A stretch of 64,000 nt of DNA from Bacteroidales bacterium UBA4772 (GTDB lineage Bacteria; Bacteroidota; Bacteroidia; Bacteroidales; VadinHA17). Below are positions 1 through 8,962 of this stretch, one piece after another. The position numbers were made by a program, and so were the translations under genes. The stretch spans positions 6,074-70,073 of the forward strand of contig DHHM01000003.1 in NCBI GenBank assembly GCA_002403305.1, in the 5' to 3' direction. How positions within the stretch are numbered: position 1 is the stretch's first letter; the number at the start of each line of letters is the position of its first letter. The notes under the pieces were generated by a model. The model was not told the origin of the DNA. It did not search any database and saw nothing but the letters and a program-made list of their open reading frames with translations.

Positions 1-323
1 AGGTCCCAGATAATATTTTCTGTTTCCGCACCGTTAACGCTCTTCACAAATATCCTTCTGATGTGTTTATCAAACTCGCGGGGAATATGTCTGCCAATCT
101 TCTTCTCCCCCAGCCTGCGGGCTGAATACCAACCGGGATTTTGAAGAAGAAGAGTGAGAATGATTTCCTTGATCAGATTCCTGAGCTTACCGATAACAAA
201 ACTGTACCTGTTGTCAAAAAGCACATATGTGAACTCACAATCAGGGCAGGCATTAATCAGCCTGAAAATATTCAGCCTGTTTACGTTCCCGGGAAAACGA
301 CTCGAAAAAAGTACAATCTTCAT
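1..323 (-). CDS. Formyltransferase-like protein, N-terminal part (cut by window edge)
   Basis: An open frame runs from an ATG at 323 down to base 1 without a stop, giving 107 residues. The start MKIVLFSSRFPGNVNRL and the later FVKSVNGAETENIIWD resemble the N-terminal half of formyl-transferase-fold proteins, in which a V-x-S-N-(D/G)-x-E-x-x-x-x-I segment precedes the catalytic Asn-His-Asp part. That catalytic part would lie outside the window. The ATG sits one base beyond the TGA of the deacetylase gene upstream (TGAGATG), so the two are almost certainly translationally coupled. Context suggests surface-glycan modification. The family call is inference from weak similarity. Confidence 0.5.
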   Translation of the reverse strand, partial: MKIVLFSSRFPGNVNRLNIFRLINACPDCEFTYVLFDNRYSFVIGKLRNLIKEIILTLLLQNPGWYSARRLGEKKIGRHIPREFDKHIRRIFVKSVNGAETENIIWD

Positions 324-324
324 C

Positions 325-1335
325 TCAGAAACCGTGATTAATGAACGCCTTGTTCAGAGTAAAGGCTATTGTTTCAAATGTAGTCGTGGCTGATACACCC
401 CAACGGTTGAGAATATACTTATCATTTTTATCGCTTGCGCACCGGTAGTCTACTGCCAGAAGGCCTTTATAGCCGGATTCATATGCAATTTTCTTAATGT
501 TCTCATTATAAGAGCCATCCGGAAATGAAAGGTATTCCATTTCCCTTTGTGTAATCTCTGATAAGATGCTCCGTGAGAGTTCCATCTCGTTTCTTGCCTC
601 CTCTTCTGAAATATTGGCCAGATTATAGTGAAGATGTCCATGTGAGCCAATTGTTACCAGTTCGGACTCTGACAGTTTCCTGATTTGTTCTCTGTTCATC
701 AGTTTCCAGTATTCAGCAGGCAAATCGCGTATCTTCGTCCCCATACCGGGCTTTGACAGCAATCCGTTCAGTATCTCATCCCTTTCAATGTACATCAGTC
801 CTTTAACGAACTCGAATATGCTGAGATTGCTTTCAGGGTCTGTCATATCAAACTTCCCGCGTTTAACAAACTTCCGGCCTTTTAACTCAAGGGATTCTCC
901 TTCGATAAAGTAGCGAACAAACGCAAGGATATCAGACCACATCATGTACTTGTCATCCCGGGCACAGATTCCGGACACAAAAAAGGTGGTTGGGATTCTG
1001 TATTTTTCGATTATGGGCAGCGCGACCAATAGATTATTCAGATATCCGTCATCAAATGAAACAGTAAGGGTTTTCCTTTCAGGTCTCAGACCCTGCCTCT
1101 TTAGTTCGAAAGCTTCATCCAGGGATATTATGTCGAAATTCTTTCTGGTATACCTCATGTGCTGATCGAACTGCTCCCTGGTAATATGTCTTGGAAAAAT
1201 CATGGTGGAGTCTTTCTCCACCACACCGTGATAAAAGATATTGAGAAGCTTCCTGCGCGTGGCCAGGTGATATACCTTCTCAGCCTGCAATTGCACCAGG
1301 GCAGGAAACAGATATTTTTTAATTAATCCTCTCAT
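325..1335 (-). CDS. Polysaccharide deacetylase (NodB-like, CE4) family protein
   Basis: A 336-residue protein with a NodB homology domain. The metal and catalytic motif reads TVSFDDGYLNN, the second metal-binding motif is IGSHGHLHYNLA, and LSFPDGSYNENI corresponds to the family's FxxPxG motif. CE4 enzymes remove N- or O-acetyl groups from cell-wall or capsular polysaccharide. No cleavable signal peptide is evident, although the N-terminus is basic and hydrophobic. It is followed one base later by the formyltransferase-like gene, a pairing that fits a lipopolysaccharide or capsule locus extending beyond the left edge. The substrate cannot be determined. Confidence 0.85.
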   Translation of the reverse strand: MRGLIKKYLFPALVQLQAEKVYHLATRRKLLNIFYHGVVEKDSTMIFPRHITREQFDQHMRYTRKNFDIISLDEAFELKRQGLRPERKTLTVSFDDGYLNNLLVALPIIEKYRIPTTFFVSGICARDDKYMMWSDILAFVRYFIEGESLELKGRKFVKRGKFDMTDPESNLSIFEFVKGLMYIERDEILNGLLSKPGMGTKIRDLPAEYWKLMNREQIRKLSESELVTIGSHGHLHYNLANISEEEARNEMELSRSILSEITQREMEYLSFPDGSYNENIKKIAYESGYKGLLAVDYRCASDKNDKYILNRWGVSATTTFETIAFTLNKAFINHGF

Positions 1336-1539
1336 TCTGAACTCACATCCGGAGTATCCAACTGCATATAATGGATGTAATATTTCTAATTATCTGACAG
1401 CAAATGTAACGTTAAACAGGTAAATTATAGTCATCCGGATTAGTAGATTACCAACCATACAGTTATACATTCAAGAAAAGTTATGCAACTTTTTTTCTGT
1501 AAAATCATAAAGGCACGGTTAATTCTTTTCTCTTCATAG

Positions 1540-1791
1540 GGGGCAGTTCCTGATTCACCCGCTCCACCATATTGGTGGTTCGAATACGCTTGTGATGTGC
1601 AGGAGGAGCAACGTTTGTCGCATCCTGACCCGGGTACCTTAATGGTTTTTGTTTTCGATGCCGCAGTGATTGAAACTGTGCCATGGAGTACTGTAGTGCA
1701 TGACTATCTTGTGCTTAAACGCTATGAATTTAAGTCTCCGGGATCTGCAAAAAATGAACTGGATTGTGACATACCCATAATCCTGAACTGA
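1540..1791 (+). pseudogene. Remnant of a conserved Bacteroidota protein C-terminus
   Basis: The 630-bp gap between the deacetylase and the propeller lipoprotein holds one suggestive frame, open from 1540 to a TGA at 1791. The only start codon is a GTG at 1597. The part MVFVFDAAVIETVPWS followed by DYLVLKRYEF resembles, from memory, the C-terminal segment of small Bacteroidota lipoproteins (V-F-x-F-D-x-x-V-I-E-x-x-x-W ... Y-x-V-L-x-R-Y-x-L). The expected signal peptide and N-terminal half are absent, so this is read as a 5'-truncated remnant. The rest of the gap shows nothing recognisable. Confidence 0.35.
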
Positions 1792-1965
1792 TGAGCCCCA
1801 TGCCTGCATATTGTACAGATACTAGTTCGAAGATGGATATGCGCTTCGCTCCGGAACGGATTTTTTCCGATCTTAACATAGTGATAAAGCAAATCCGGTC
1901 GTATATGAAACTGATAATGAATCATTATTTTGGTCTGAACGTTTAACCTGAAAATACTCAATGCC

Positions 1966-2907
1966 ATGAAATGTAGTCCTGCAATTTTCATCCTCATCTT
2001 AATGGTTCTGACTGCCTGCGAGGATAAACCAATCGAAACAAAGTCGGGCAGCCTCGTCCTCACCGGTATCAAATCTGCTAAAGGGAGTGAGATGGTTACT
2101 ATCGATCTCGACTCCGGCTACGTGAATACCAATCCCGTCAATTGCCACATCCTGAGCTCAACGGTATATGACCCGAATACGGGCGGTTACGGATACTTAA
2201 GCTGTGATACGGTTTTTACCCTGGTCAATACCACTGACGGCAGGATAATAAAGTCATTCAGGCTTCCCGGCCTAATTTCCAGCGCTGTGACAGACCCGGA
2301 GAACAACCTTCTTATCGGCACCTACGGGGAGTATGAATATGTGCTTGACCCTGACAGCACCAACGGCGCCACGATACCGGTATTTCACACCTACCTGCTT
2401 ACAACAAACCTGGAAACAGGAGACATTGTACTGGACAAGGAAATTGATCTGGGCGAAGGAGTCTTTCTCTGCACCCACTTCTTTGACCCTGTCAATAAAC
2501 TGTACATCCTGCAGAGAGCTGACAACAAACTCCTCATCATCAACCCTGTTACAGGAACAACCACCAAAACTGTAGACATCGGCAAGCACCTGATTAATGT
2601 GGTTTATAACTCCGATGACGGGAACCTGATATCCCTGTTACCCGCAAGTGAGCCGGGCATATGCATGATCGAAGTCTATAAACCAACCACCGGTGAACTG
2701 ATCAGTTCACAACAGGTGACAGGCATCGACAGCTATCACTACTGCATTTGTGCCTATGATCCCGGTACTAAATGCTACCTGGCAGTGAACACTGATAACG
2801 AGGTGATGTTCATTGAACCTGCTACAGGAACAATAGCCAAAACCGTCAAGCTGGACTACCAGCTGAATGACATCAAATTCCTCAGAAGACAGGCTGAATC
2901 TTTCTGA
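1966..2907 (+). CDS. Lipoprotein with beta-propeller (YVTN-like) repeats
   Basis: A 313-residue protein that opens with a lipoprotein signal peptide (hydrophobic stretch ending LMVLTAC, Cys at about residue 18). The body consists of repeated blade-like units, for example INPVTGTTTKTVDIG and IEPATGTIAKTVKLD, the spacing expected of YVTN/PQQ-type beta-propellers. Such proteins are usually anchored in the outer membrane and act as binding scaffolds. No catalytic residues are recognisable and no function can be assigned. It stands alone between the remnant at 1.6 kb and the SUF operon, and the C-terminus ends abruptly on LRRQAESF. Confidence 0.7.
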   Translation: MKCSPAIFILILMVLTACEDKPIETKSGSLVLTGIKSAKGSEMVTIDLDSGYVNTNPVNCHILSSTVYDPNTGGYGYLSCDTVFTLVNTTDGRIIKSFRLPGLISSAVTDPENNLLIGTYGEYEYVLDPDSTNGATIPVFHTYLLTTNLETGDIVLDKEIDLGEGVFLCTHFFDPVNKLYILQRADNKLLIINPVTGTTTKTVDIGKHLINVVYNSDDGNLISLLPASEPGICMIEVYKPTTGELISSQQVTGIDSYHYCICAYDPGTKCYLAVNTDNEVMFIEPATGTIAKTVKLDYQLNDIKFLRRQAESF

Positions 2908-2971
2908 GAAACAGGCATTTCAGAGATCTTACTTCCAGATGACGAGGTTTATGGCCCACAGGCGCCAGTTT

Positions 2972-3020
2972 GCCGGATTCAAGCCGGGACCCATTTACTG
3001 ATATCCCATTAGCCGGATTC
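2972..3020 (+). repeat. Short direct repeat upstream of suf operon
   Basis: The 325-bp gap before sufB contains two copies of GCCGGATTC, at 2972-2980 and 3012-3020, and two copies of CGGGTTGCC just downstream (about 3022 and 3038). These are scraps of imperfect tandem duplication like others in this window. Apart from the promoter-like box at 3150, nothing else is recognised in the gap. Confidence 0.4.
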
Positions 3021-3149
3021 CCGGGTTGCCGAAGAGTCGGGTTGCCTGGTTCTGACTGAACCATTCTACCATATTCCAATACGGGGAAAAGAGTCCCCTC
3101 CATTTTATTTCACACCCTTACCATCATCCTCCATCTCGCCATTTTTGAT

Positions 3150-3157
3150 TAATTTTG
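3150..3157 (+). promoter_or_regulatory. Candidate Bacteroidota -7 box (TAATTTTG) for the suf operon
   Basis: TAATTTTG matches the TAnnTTTG consensus of the primary sigma factor of Bacteroidota and lies 76 bases before the sufB ATG. No clear TTTG -33 element is seen at the expected distance, so the call rests on one box. No recognisable IscR- or SufR-type operator was found. Confidence 0.3.
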
Positions 3158-3232
3158 CACAATTCAAAAAGGTGTTTAGAACTTTAATCGGGCCCATTTG
3201 TTGAGTTTGTGTACCCATTGAAGGCAAAGGTT

Positions 3233-4681
3233 ATGGAAAACGATCAGGATAAGGTACTGAACGAGGTTACATCAGGGGAGTACAAGTACGGTTTCGTGAC
3301 TGATATCGAGACTGAGGTCATACCCAAGGGACTCACCGAAGATGTGGTAAGACTGATCTCAGCCAAGAAGCAGGAACCGGAATGGATGCTCGAGTTCCGC
3401 CTCAAGGCTTTCCGCCACTGGCTGACAATGAAGATGCCTGCATGGGCCAACCTGAAGATCCCTGAGATCAACTACCAGGATATTATCTTTTACGCCGCAC
3501 CCAGGCAGAGACCGGCACCGGGCAGCCTCAGCGAGGTCGATCCGCAGCTGATAAAGACATTCGACAAACTTGGCATACCCCTCGAGGAGCAAAAACGCCT
3601 GACAGGCGTCGCCGTAGATGCGGTGATGGACTCAATTTCAGTGAAGACCACCTTCCGCGAGACGCTTGCAGAGCTGGGCATAATCTTCTGTTCATTTTCG
3701 GAAGCCGTCAGGGAACACCCGTCGCTTGTACAGAAGTACCTTGCCTCGGTTGTGCCCTACACTGATAACTTTTTTGCCACGCTCAATTCGGCAGTATTCT
3801 CCGACGGCTCGTTCTGTTACATCCCCAAGGATGTCAGATGCCCTATGGAGCTCTCAACATACTTCCGCATCAACACCTCCAACACCGGGCAGTTTGAACG
3901 CACCCTGCTCATAGCTGACGAAGAGTCATATGTCAGTTACCTCGAAGGGTGCACGGCACCCATGCGCGACGAGAACCAGCTGCATGCAGCAGTGGTGGAG
4001 ATAGTCGCAGAGCGCGGCGCCGAGGTCAAATACAGTACCGTGCAGAACTGGTACCCGGGCGACAGGGATGGCAAGGGCGGGATTTTAAATTTCGTTACCA
4101 AACGCGGCATGTGTAAGGGCGACGATTCCAAGATATCATGGACGCAGGTCGAGACCGGCTCTGCCATAACATGGAAATACCCCTCATGCATCCTGCGGGG
4201 CAACAACAGCACAGGCGAGTTCTATTCCGTCGCCGTGACAAATAATTACCAGCAGGCTGACACGGGTACCAAGATGATCCATATCGGGAAGAACACGAAA
4301 AGCACCATTGTCTCCAAGGGCATCTCCGCCGGCTTCGGCCAGAACAGCTACCGCGGACTGGTGAAGGTGCTGGGCAAGGCCGAAGGAGCGCGTAACTTCT
4401 CGCAGTGCGACTCGCTGCTGCTGGGCGACAAGTGCGGGGCGCACACCTTCCCCTACATCGAGGTCGACAACCCCTCGGCGATAGTCGAACATGAGGCCAC
4501 AACCTCACGCATAGGAGAAGACCAGATCTTCTACTGCAACCAGCGGGGCATCTCAACAGAAGATGCAATAGGACTGATAGTCAACGGATATGCACGTGAG
4601 GTGATCAACAAGCTGCCGATGGAATTCGCGGTGGAAGCACAGAAGCTGCTGCAGATCAGCCTCGAAGGGAGCGTGGGTTAA
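3233..4681 (+). CDS. sufB: Fe-S cluster assembly protein SufB
   Basis: SufB is a scaffold subunit of the cytoplasmic SufBCD complex, on which iron-sulfur clusters are built. The 482-residue product has the typical SufB start (EYKYGFVTDIETEVIPKGL), the EPEWMLEFRLKAF motif and the C-terminal beta-helix with GEDQIFYCNQRGIS. I chose the ATG at 3233, giving MENDQDKV, over a GTG at 3209 because the family aligns from the ENDQ region. It is first of six co-directional genes (sufB, C, D, S, E, DUF59) with gaps of 0-23 bases or overlaps, so they form one operon. Confidence 0.95.
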   Translation: MENDQDKVLNEVTSGEYKYGFVTDIETEVIPKGLTEDVVRLISAKKQEPEWMLEFRLKAFRHWLTMKMPAWANLKIPEINYQDIIFYAAPRQRPAPGSLSEVDPQLIKTFDKLGIPLEEQKRLTGVAVDAVMDSISVKTTFRETLAELGIIFCSFSEAVREHPSLVQKYLASVVPYTDNFFATLNSAVFSDGSFCYIPKDVRCPMELSTYFRINTSNTGQFERTLLIADEESYVSYLEGCTAPMRDENQLHAAVVEIVAERGAEVKYSTVQNWYPGDRDGKGGILNFVTKRGMCKGDDSKISWTQVETGSAITWKYPSCILRGNNSTGEFYSVAVTNNYQQADTGTKMIHIGKNTKSTIVSKGISAGFGQNSYRGLVKVLGKAEGARNFSQCDSLLLGDKCGAHTFPYIEVDNPSAIVEHEATTSRIGEDQIFYCNQRGISTEDAIGLIVNGYAREVINKLPMEFAVEAQKLLQISLEGSVG

Positions 4682-4704
4682 TATTGTTTTACTACAGACA
4701 GAAT

Positions 4705-5505
4705 ATGAAAAGTGAATTTTTATTACAGATAAAGGACCTCAAAGCCTCAATAGACAACAAGTCAATCATCAAGGGCCTCAGCCTCGAAGTCAAACCGGGG
4801 GAGATACATGCCATCATGGGACCGAACGGAAGTGGCAAGAGCACCCTGGCCAATGTCCTCACAGGTCGTGATCTGGTCACCGTCACTGACGGCTCCGTCA
4901 CCTTCGAGGGACGCAACCTGCTTGACATGTCGCCGGAGGAGAGGGCACGCGAAGGTATCTTCCTCTCGTTCCAGTATCCTATTGAGATACCCGGTGTCAG
5001 CATGGTAAACTTCATGAAGACCGCTATCAATGAGCAACGCAAACACCGCGGGCTGGAGCCGCTCTCGGCCTCCGAGTTCCTTAGTCAGATGCGCGAGAAG
5101 AAGGAGCTTGTGGAGATTGATTCGGCACTGACCAACAGGAGTGTCAACGAGGGTTTCTCCGGCGGCGAGAAAAAGAAGAATGAGATATTCCAGATGGCGA
5201 TGCTTGAGCCGAGACTGGCACTCCTCGATGAGACAGACTCCGGTCTTGACATCGATGCCCTTCGCATCGTAGCCAACGGTGTGAACAAGATACGCAGTGC
5301 TGACACTTCAGTCATCGTCATCACACACTACCAGAGACTGCTTGACTATATAATACCTGACTTTGTGCACGTGATGTTTGACGGACGGATTGTAAAATCA
5401 GCCGGCCCTGAACTGGCTCTCGAACTGGAAAAGAGAGGATACGACTGGATAAGGAAGGAAGCAGACATAGCAGAAGAATCATGGATTACCGACCGGAAGT
5501 TATAA
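4705..5505 (+). CDS. sufC: Fe-S cluster assembly ATPase SufC
   Basis: SufC is the ABC-type ATPase that drives conformational change in SufBCD. The 266-residue protein shows Walker A (GPNGSGKST), the ABC signature (GFSGGEKKKNE) and Walker B (LALLDETDSGLDIDA) with the SufC-specific D-E-T-D-S-G-L-D sequence. The ATG at 4705 (MKSEFLLQIKDL) is preferred to a TTG at 4684, because family members begin a few residues before L-x-I-K-D-L. The 3' end overlaps sufD by 25 bases, which indicates translational coupling. Confidence 0.95.
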   Translation: MKSEFLLQIKDLKASIDNKSIIKGLSLEVKPGEIHAIMGPNGSGKSTLANVLTGRDLVTVTDGSVTFEGRNLLDMSPEERAREGIFLSFQYPIEIPGVSMVNFMKTAINEQRKHRGLEPLSASEFLSQMREKKELVEIDSALTNRSVNEGFSGGEKKKNEIFQMAMLEPRLALLDETDSGLDIDALRIVANGVNKIRSADTSVIVITHYQRLLDYIIPDFVHVMFDGRIVKSAGPELALELEKRGYDWIRKEADIAEESWITDRKL

Positions 5506-6839
5506 GCAAGCTGTCTGCCATGTTTAACGCAGGCCACGGGACCTTCCTCAAAGACTCCCCTGAGCTGTTCAACAGGCATCGTGAGAAAGCATTTAATGAC
5601 TTTCTCCGCCTGGGCATCCCTGACAGGAAAAATGAAGCATATAAATATACCAACCTGGAAAAATTCCTCAATTATCAGTACCAGGATTATTTCTTCCCGC
5701 TTCCCTCGGATTTCAGAGAAGCCGAGAGGTTCCACTGCGAGGTGGAGGACCTTAATGTATGGAACATGGTGCTTCTTAACGGGTTCTTCCCCCATGGCGA
5801 GGACGGGCTGGTGATGCTCCCCGGAGGGATATGGGTGGGAAGCATGAAGGCCGCAGTCAGACAGTTCCCTTCGCTTGTGGAAAAACATTACAACCGCTAC
5901 GTGGAGGATGGAACCGACGGACTGATACCGCTCAATACCGCGCTGGCATCAGACGGGCTGTTTCTTTATGCACCAAAGAACACTGTCTATACCAAACCCA
6001 TACAGATCGTTAACCTGTTGCACTCAGACAAGGATATCTTTGTTCAGGACCGTAACCTGATCATAGTGGAAGAGGGGGCACAGCTGTCACTGCTGTCATG
6101 CGATCACTCCATTTCTCCCCGGCGTTTTCTCACCAACACCATAACGGAGGTGTATGTCGGCCGCAATGCCCGTTTTGATATTATCAGGGTACAGAACCAG
6201 CATGACAACTCAGGTAAGATAACACACACGTTCATCCACCAGGAGCGCGACAGCTATGCTTCGTCAAACAATATTTCGCTTCACGGCGGACTGGTACGTA
6301 ATGCCACCTGGCACTACCTGGGGGGCGAAAACAGCGAGACCCACTCCTATGGCCTCTTCCTGGCCGACAAGGATCAGCACATAGCCAATTTTGTGAAGGT
6401 TGATCATGTGGCACCCAACTGTAACAGCACACAGCTCTTCAAGGGGGTGCTTGATGACAACTCCAGCGGGGCCTTCAACGGGCGCATCATGGTGCATAAG
6501 GATGCTCAGAAGACAAATGCCTACCAGAGCAACAACAACATTATCCTCTCGGACACCGCACGCATGGATACCAAGCCACAGCTTGAGATATACGCCGATG
6601 ATGTCAAGTGCAGCCACGGCGCTACCGTGGGCCAGCTTGACGAGAATGCGCTCTTCTACCTCCGTTCGCGAGGGATCGACGTGCACGAAGCCAGGCTAAT
6701 GCTTATGTTCGGCTTTGCCCACGAGGTGATAAAGAAAATCTCCATCGAAGCATTGCGCGACCGCATTGACGACCTGGTTCAAAAACGCCTCCGCGGCGAG
6801 CTGTCGCGATGCGCCTCATGTGCCGTACAGTGTAACTGA
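5481..6839 (+). CDS. sufD: Fe-S cluster assembly protein SufD
   Basis: SufD is the SufB paralogue that partners SufB and SufC and is linked to iron entry. The 452-residue product has the SufD-type N-terminal helical region (RHREKAFNDFLRLGIPDRKNEAYKYTN is the family's usual landmark around residues 33-59), then the beta-helix core with KTNAYQSNNNIILS and CSHGATVGQLDENALFYLRSRG at the conserved Cys/His region. The C-terminus ends CASCAVQCN, a cysteine-rich tail. The start at 5481 lies inside the end of sufC. Confidence 0.93.
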   Translation: MDYRPEVISKLSAMFNAGHGTFLKDSPELFNRHREKAFNDFLRLGIPDRKNEAYKYTNLEKFLNYQYQDYFFPLPSDFREAERFHCEVEDLNVWNMVLLNGFFPHGEDGLVMLPGGIWVGSMKAAVRQFPSLVEKHYNRYVEDGTDGLIPLNTALASDGLFLYAPKNTVYTKPIQIVNLLHSDKDIFVQDRNLIIVEEGAQLSLLSCDHSISPRRFLTNTITEVYVGRNARFDIIRVQNQHDNSGKITHTFIHQERDSYASSNNISLHGGLVRNATWHYLGGENSETHSYGLFLADKDQHIANFVKVDHVAPNCNSTQLFKGVLDDNSSGAFNGRIMVHKDAQKTNAYQSNNNIILSDTARMDTKPQLEIYADDVKCSHGATVGQLDENALFYLRSRGIDVHEARLMLMFGFAHEVIKKISIEALRDRIDDLVQKRLRGELSRCASCAVQCN

Positions 6840-6847
6840 TCATTACC

Positions 6848-8074
6848 ATGCCACTCTCAAAAAGCATAGAGGCAATACGCGCCGACTTCCCGATACTGGC
6901 CATCACGGTGCACGGCAAACCATTGGTATATCTTGACAACGGAGCCACAACGCAGAAGCCGTTGCAGGTGATACAGACGATGGATGAGCTCTACCGAACA
7001 GCCAACGCCAACGTTCACAGGGGAGTACACTGCCTCTCTGACATGGTGTCGGAACGCTATGAAGCTGCCCGCGAGACAGTGAGAGCATTCATCAACGCTC
7101 CCAGGCGGGAAGAGGTGATCTTCACTGCCAACACCACCGCCTCTATCAATGCTGTGGCCTTTTCATTCGGCGAGAGATTCGTTGGCGAGGGTGATGAGAT
7201 AATCATCAGCGGCATGGAGCACCATGCCAATATTGTTCCCTGGCAGATGCTCTGCGAGAGGAAGGGATCAAAACTGAAGGTCATCCCCTTCTCTGACGAA
7301 GGCGTTCTTGACCTCGAAGCTTACCGCAACATGATCAGCGGACGTACTCGCATCGTCGCCGTCACCCACGTCTCCAACGTGCTCGGGACCGTCAACCCGG
7401 TGAAGGAGATAGTGGCCGAGGCACACCGACACGGAATTCCGGTGCTGGTCGACGGCGCACAGGGCGTGCAGCACGGCACTGTAGACGTAACAGATATCGG
7501 ATGTGACTTCTATGTCTTCTCGGGACATAAGGTCTACGGCCCCAATGGCATCGGGGTGCTCTACGGCCGCGCAGAGCTGCTCAATGAGATGCCCCCCTAT
7601 CAGGGAGGCGGTGATATGGTCGCCAATGTCACATTCGAAAAGACAACCTATAACGAACTGCCATTCAAATTCGAGGCAGGGACCACCAACTTCACGGGTG
7701 CCATAGGCATGGCCGCGGCACTGGACTACCTTACAGGGCTGGGACGCGAGGCGGTAGCGGAGAGGGAACAGGCGCTGCTGGCACAGGCCACGGCAGGACT
7801 GTCAACCATTGACGGAATGAGAATCTACGGCACAGCACCCCATAAGGTGTCAGTAGTCTCCTTCCTTACGGGGAAGATACATCAGTATGACGCCGGCATG
7901 ATTCTTGACAAGATGGGTATCGCCGTAAGAACCGGAACGCATTGTGCCCAGCCACTTATGGAACGCTACGGCATCAGCGGAAACATCAGGGCTTCAATCG
8001 CTTTCTACAACACTGAGGAGGAGATAGAGGCGCTGGTGAATGGCGTTAGAAAAGCTACTGAGATGTTGGCTTGA
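6848..8074 (+). CDS. sufS: Cysteine desulfurase SufS
   Basis: SufS is a PLP-dependent enzyme that removes sulfur from L-cysteine as a persulfide and passes it to SufE. The 408 residues match the class V aminotransferase fold. The PLP lysine is K228 in SGHKVYGPNGIG, and the catalytic cysteine is C366 in RTGTHCAQPLMERYG, typical of group II desulfurases. The N-terminus (IRADFPILAITVHGKPLVYLDNGAT is the usual SufS landmark) is complete. It starts eight bases after sufD, and sufE begins 10 bases after its stop. Confidence 0.95.
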   Translation: MPLSKSIEAIRADFPILAITVHGKPLVYLDNGATTQKPLQVIQTMDELYRTANANVHRGVHCLSDMVSERYEAARETVRAFINAPRREEVIFTANTTASINAVAFSFGERFVGEGDEIIISGMEHHANIVPWQMLCERKGSKLKVIPFSDEGVLDLEAYRNMISGRTRIVAVTHVSNVLGTVNPVKEIVAEAHRHGIPVLVDGAQGVQHGTVDVTDIGCDFYVFSGHKVYGPNGIGVLYGRAELLNEMPPYQGGGDMVANVTFEKTTYNELPFKFEAGTTNFTGAIGMAAALDYLTGLGREAVAEREQALLAQATAGLSTIDGMRIYGTAPHKVSVVSFLTGKIHQYDAGMILDKMGIAVRTGTHCAQPLMERYGISGNIRASIAFYNTEEEIEALVNGVRKATEMLA

Positions 8075-8084
8075 CTATAGTATT

Positions 8085-8513
8085 ATGACAATAAACGAAC
8101 TGCAGGATCAGATTATTGAAGAGTTCGCCCAGTTTGGCGACTGGATGGAGAGGTATGAATATCTCATTGAGATGGGCAGGGAGCTGCCGCCCTTCGAGGA
8201 GACACACCGCAGGCCTGACTTCCTGATTGAGGGATGCCAGAGCAGGGTGTGGCTCTATCCCTCCTTTAACGACGGAGTGATAACCTTCGAGGCCGACAGT
8301 GATGCGCTGATAACCCGGGGCATCGTTGCCCTGCTGGTCAGGGTCCTCTCCGGCCGCACCCCCGATGAGATTCTGGGTACTGACCTCTGGTTCATTGACC
8401 GCATCGGGCTGAAGGAGAATCTCTCACCGACGCGATCCAACGGGCTGCTGGCAATGATAAAACAGATGCGTCTCTACGCGCTGGCATACAAATCAAAAGC
8501 TGAACAGTCATGA
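8085..8513 (+). CDS. sufE: Sulfur acceptor protein SufE
   Basis: SufE accepts persulfide sulfur from SufS and stimulates its activity. The 142-residue product carries the acceptor cysteine C51 in IEGCQSRVWL and the conserved region WMERYEYLIEMGRELPP. I chose the ATG at 8085 (MTINELQDQIIEEF). An in-frame ATG at 8040 would lie inside sufS and add 15 unconserved residues. The stop overlaps the next start as ATGA. Confidence 0.93.
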   Translation: MTINELQDQIIEEFAQFGDWMERYEYLIEMGRELPPFEETHRRPDFLIEGCQSRVWLYPSFNDGVITFEADSDALITRGIVALLVRVLSGRTPDEILGTDLWFIDRIGLKENLSPTRSNGLLAMIKQMRLYALAYKSKAEQS

Positions 8514-8830
8514 ACACACAGGAGATACAGGAGACAGAAGCACGGATAGCAGGTGTACTTAAAAGCATCTTTGACCCTGAGATACCGGTAAACATCTATG
8601 ATCTTGGCCTTATTTACGAGGTCAGGGTTGACGAGGAGCAGGTGGCACACATCACGATGACGCTCACCGCCCCGAGCTGCTATATGGCTGAGGAGCTCGT
8701 TGAGGAGGTCAGATACAAGGTTGCCGGTATCAGAGGGGTTAAGGAGTGCGACCTCAAACTGACCTTTGACCCGCCGTGGGACCGCAGCATGCTCACCGAC
8801 GAGGCAAAACTGGAGCTGGGATTACTCTAA
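8510..8830 (+). CDS. MIP18/DUF59 family Fe-S assembly protein (SufT-like)
   Basis: A 106-residue protein of the MIP18 (DUF59) family, whose bacterial members SufT and PaaD assist Fe-S cluster maturation. It shows the landmarks DPEIPVNIYDLGLIYEV and LTAPSCYMAEEL with the conserved cysteine. It overlaps sufE by four bases (ATGA) and closes the operon, as in many Bacteroidota. The partner clients are unknown. Confidence 0.85.
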   Translation: MNTQEIQETEARIAGVLKSIFDPEIPVNIYDLGLIYEVRVDEEQVAHITMTLTAPSCYMAEELVEEVRYKVAGIRGVKECDLKLTFDPPWDRSMLTDEAKLELGLL

Positions 8831-8888
8831 AAAAACGTATCTTGTACGATGCCCGCACCTGGCGAAGGCGGAGCCGGGACTAATCGGG

Positions 8889-8962
8889 AAAACCGCTCCA
8901 TGACCGACGCCCGTAAATGAGACAGCTCTCAAAACCGTACAATGACCGATGCCCGCAAAATA
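8889..8962 (+). repeat. 42-bp imperfect tandem repeat carrying a decoy copy of the queG start
   Basis: The segments beginning at 8889 and 8931 are near copies with a 42-base period: AAAACCG, six or so variable bases, ATGACCGA(C/T)GCCCG. The second copy contains the real queG start codon. The first contains an ATG at 8900 that encodes MTDARK and then stops. A weaker third relative (GTACGATGCCCGC) lies near 8845. Confidence 0.7.

Noticed and set aside
3209..3232. GTG start for sufB eight codons upstream
   Set aside because: The added residues are not conserved in the family and the ATG at 3233 gives the expected N-terminus.
4095..4568. Long Arg/Cys-rich frame antisense to sufB
   Set aside because: Composition (Cys-Arg-rich) is what the reverse strand of a GC-rich coding region gives; sufB on the other strand is certain.
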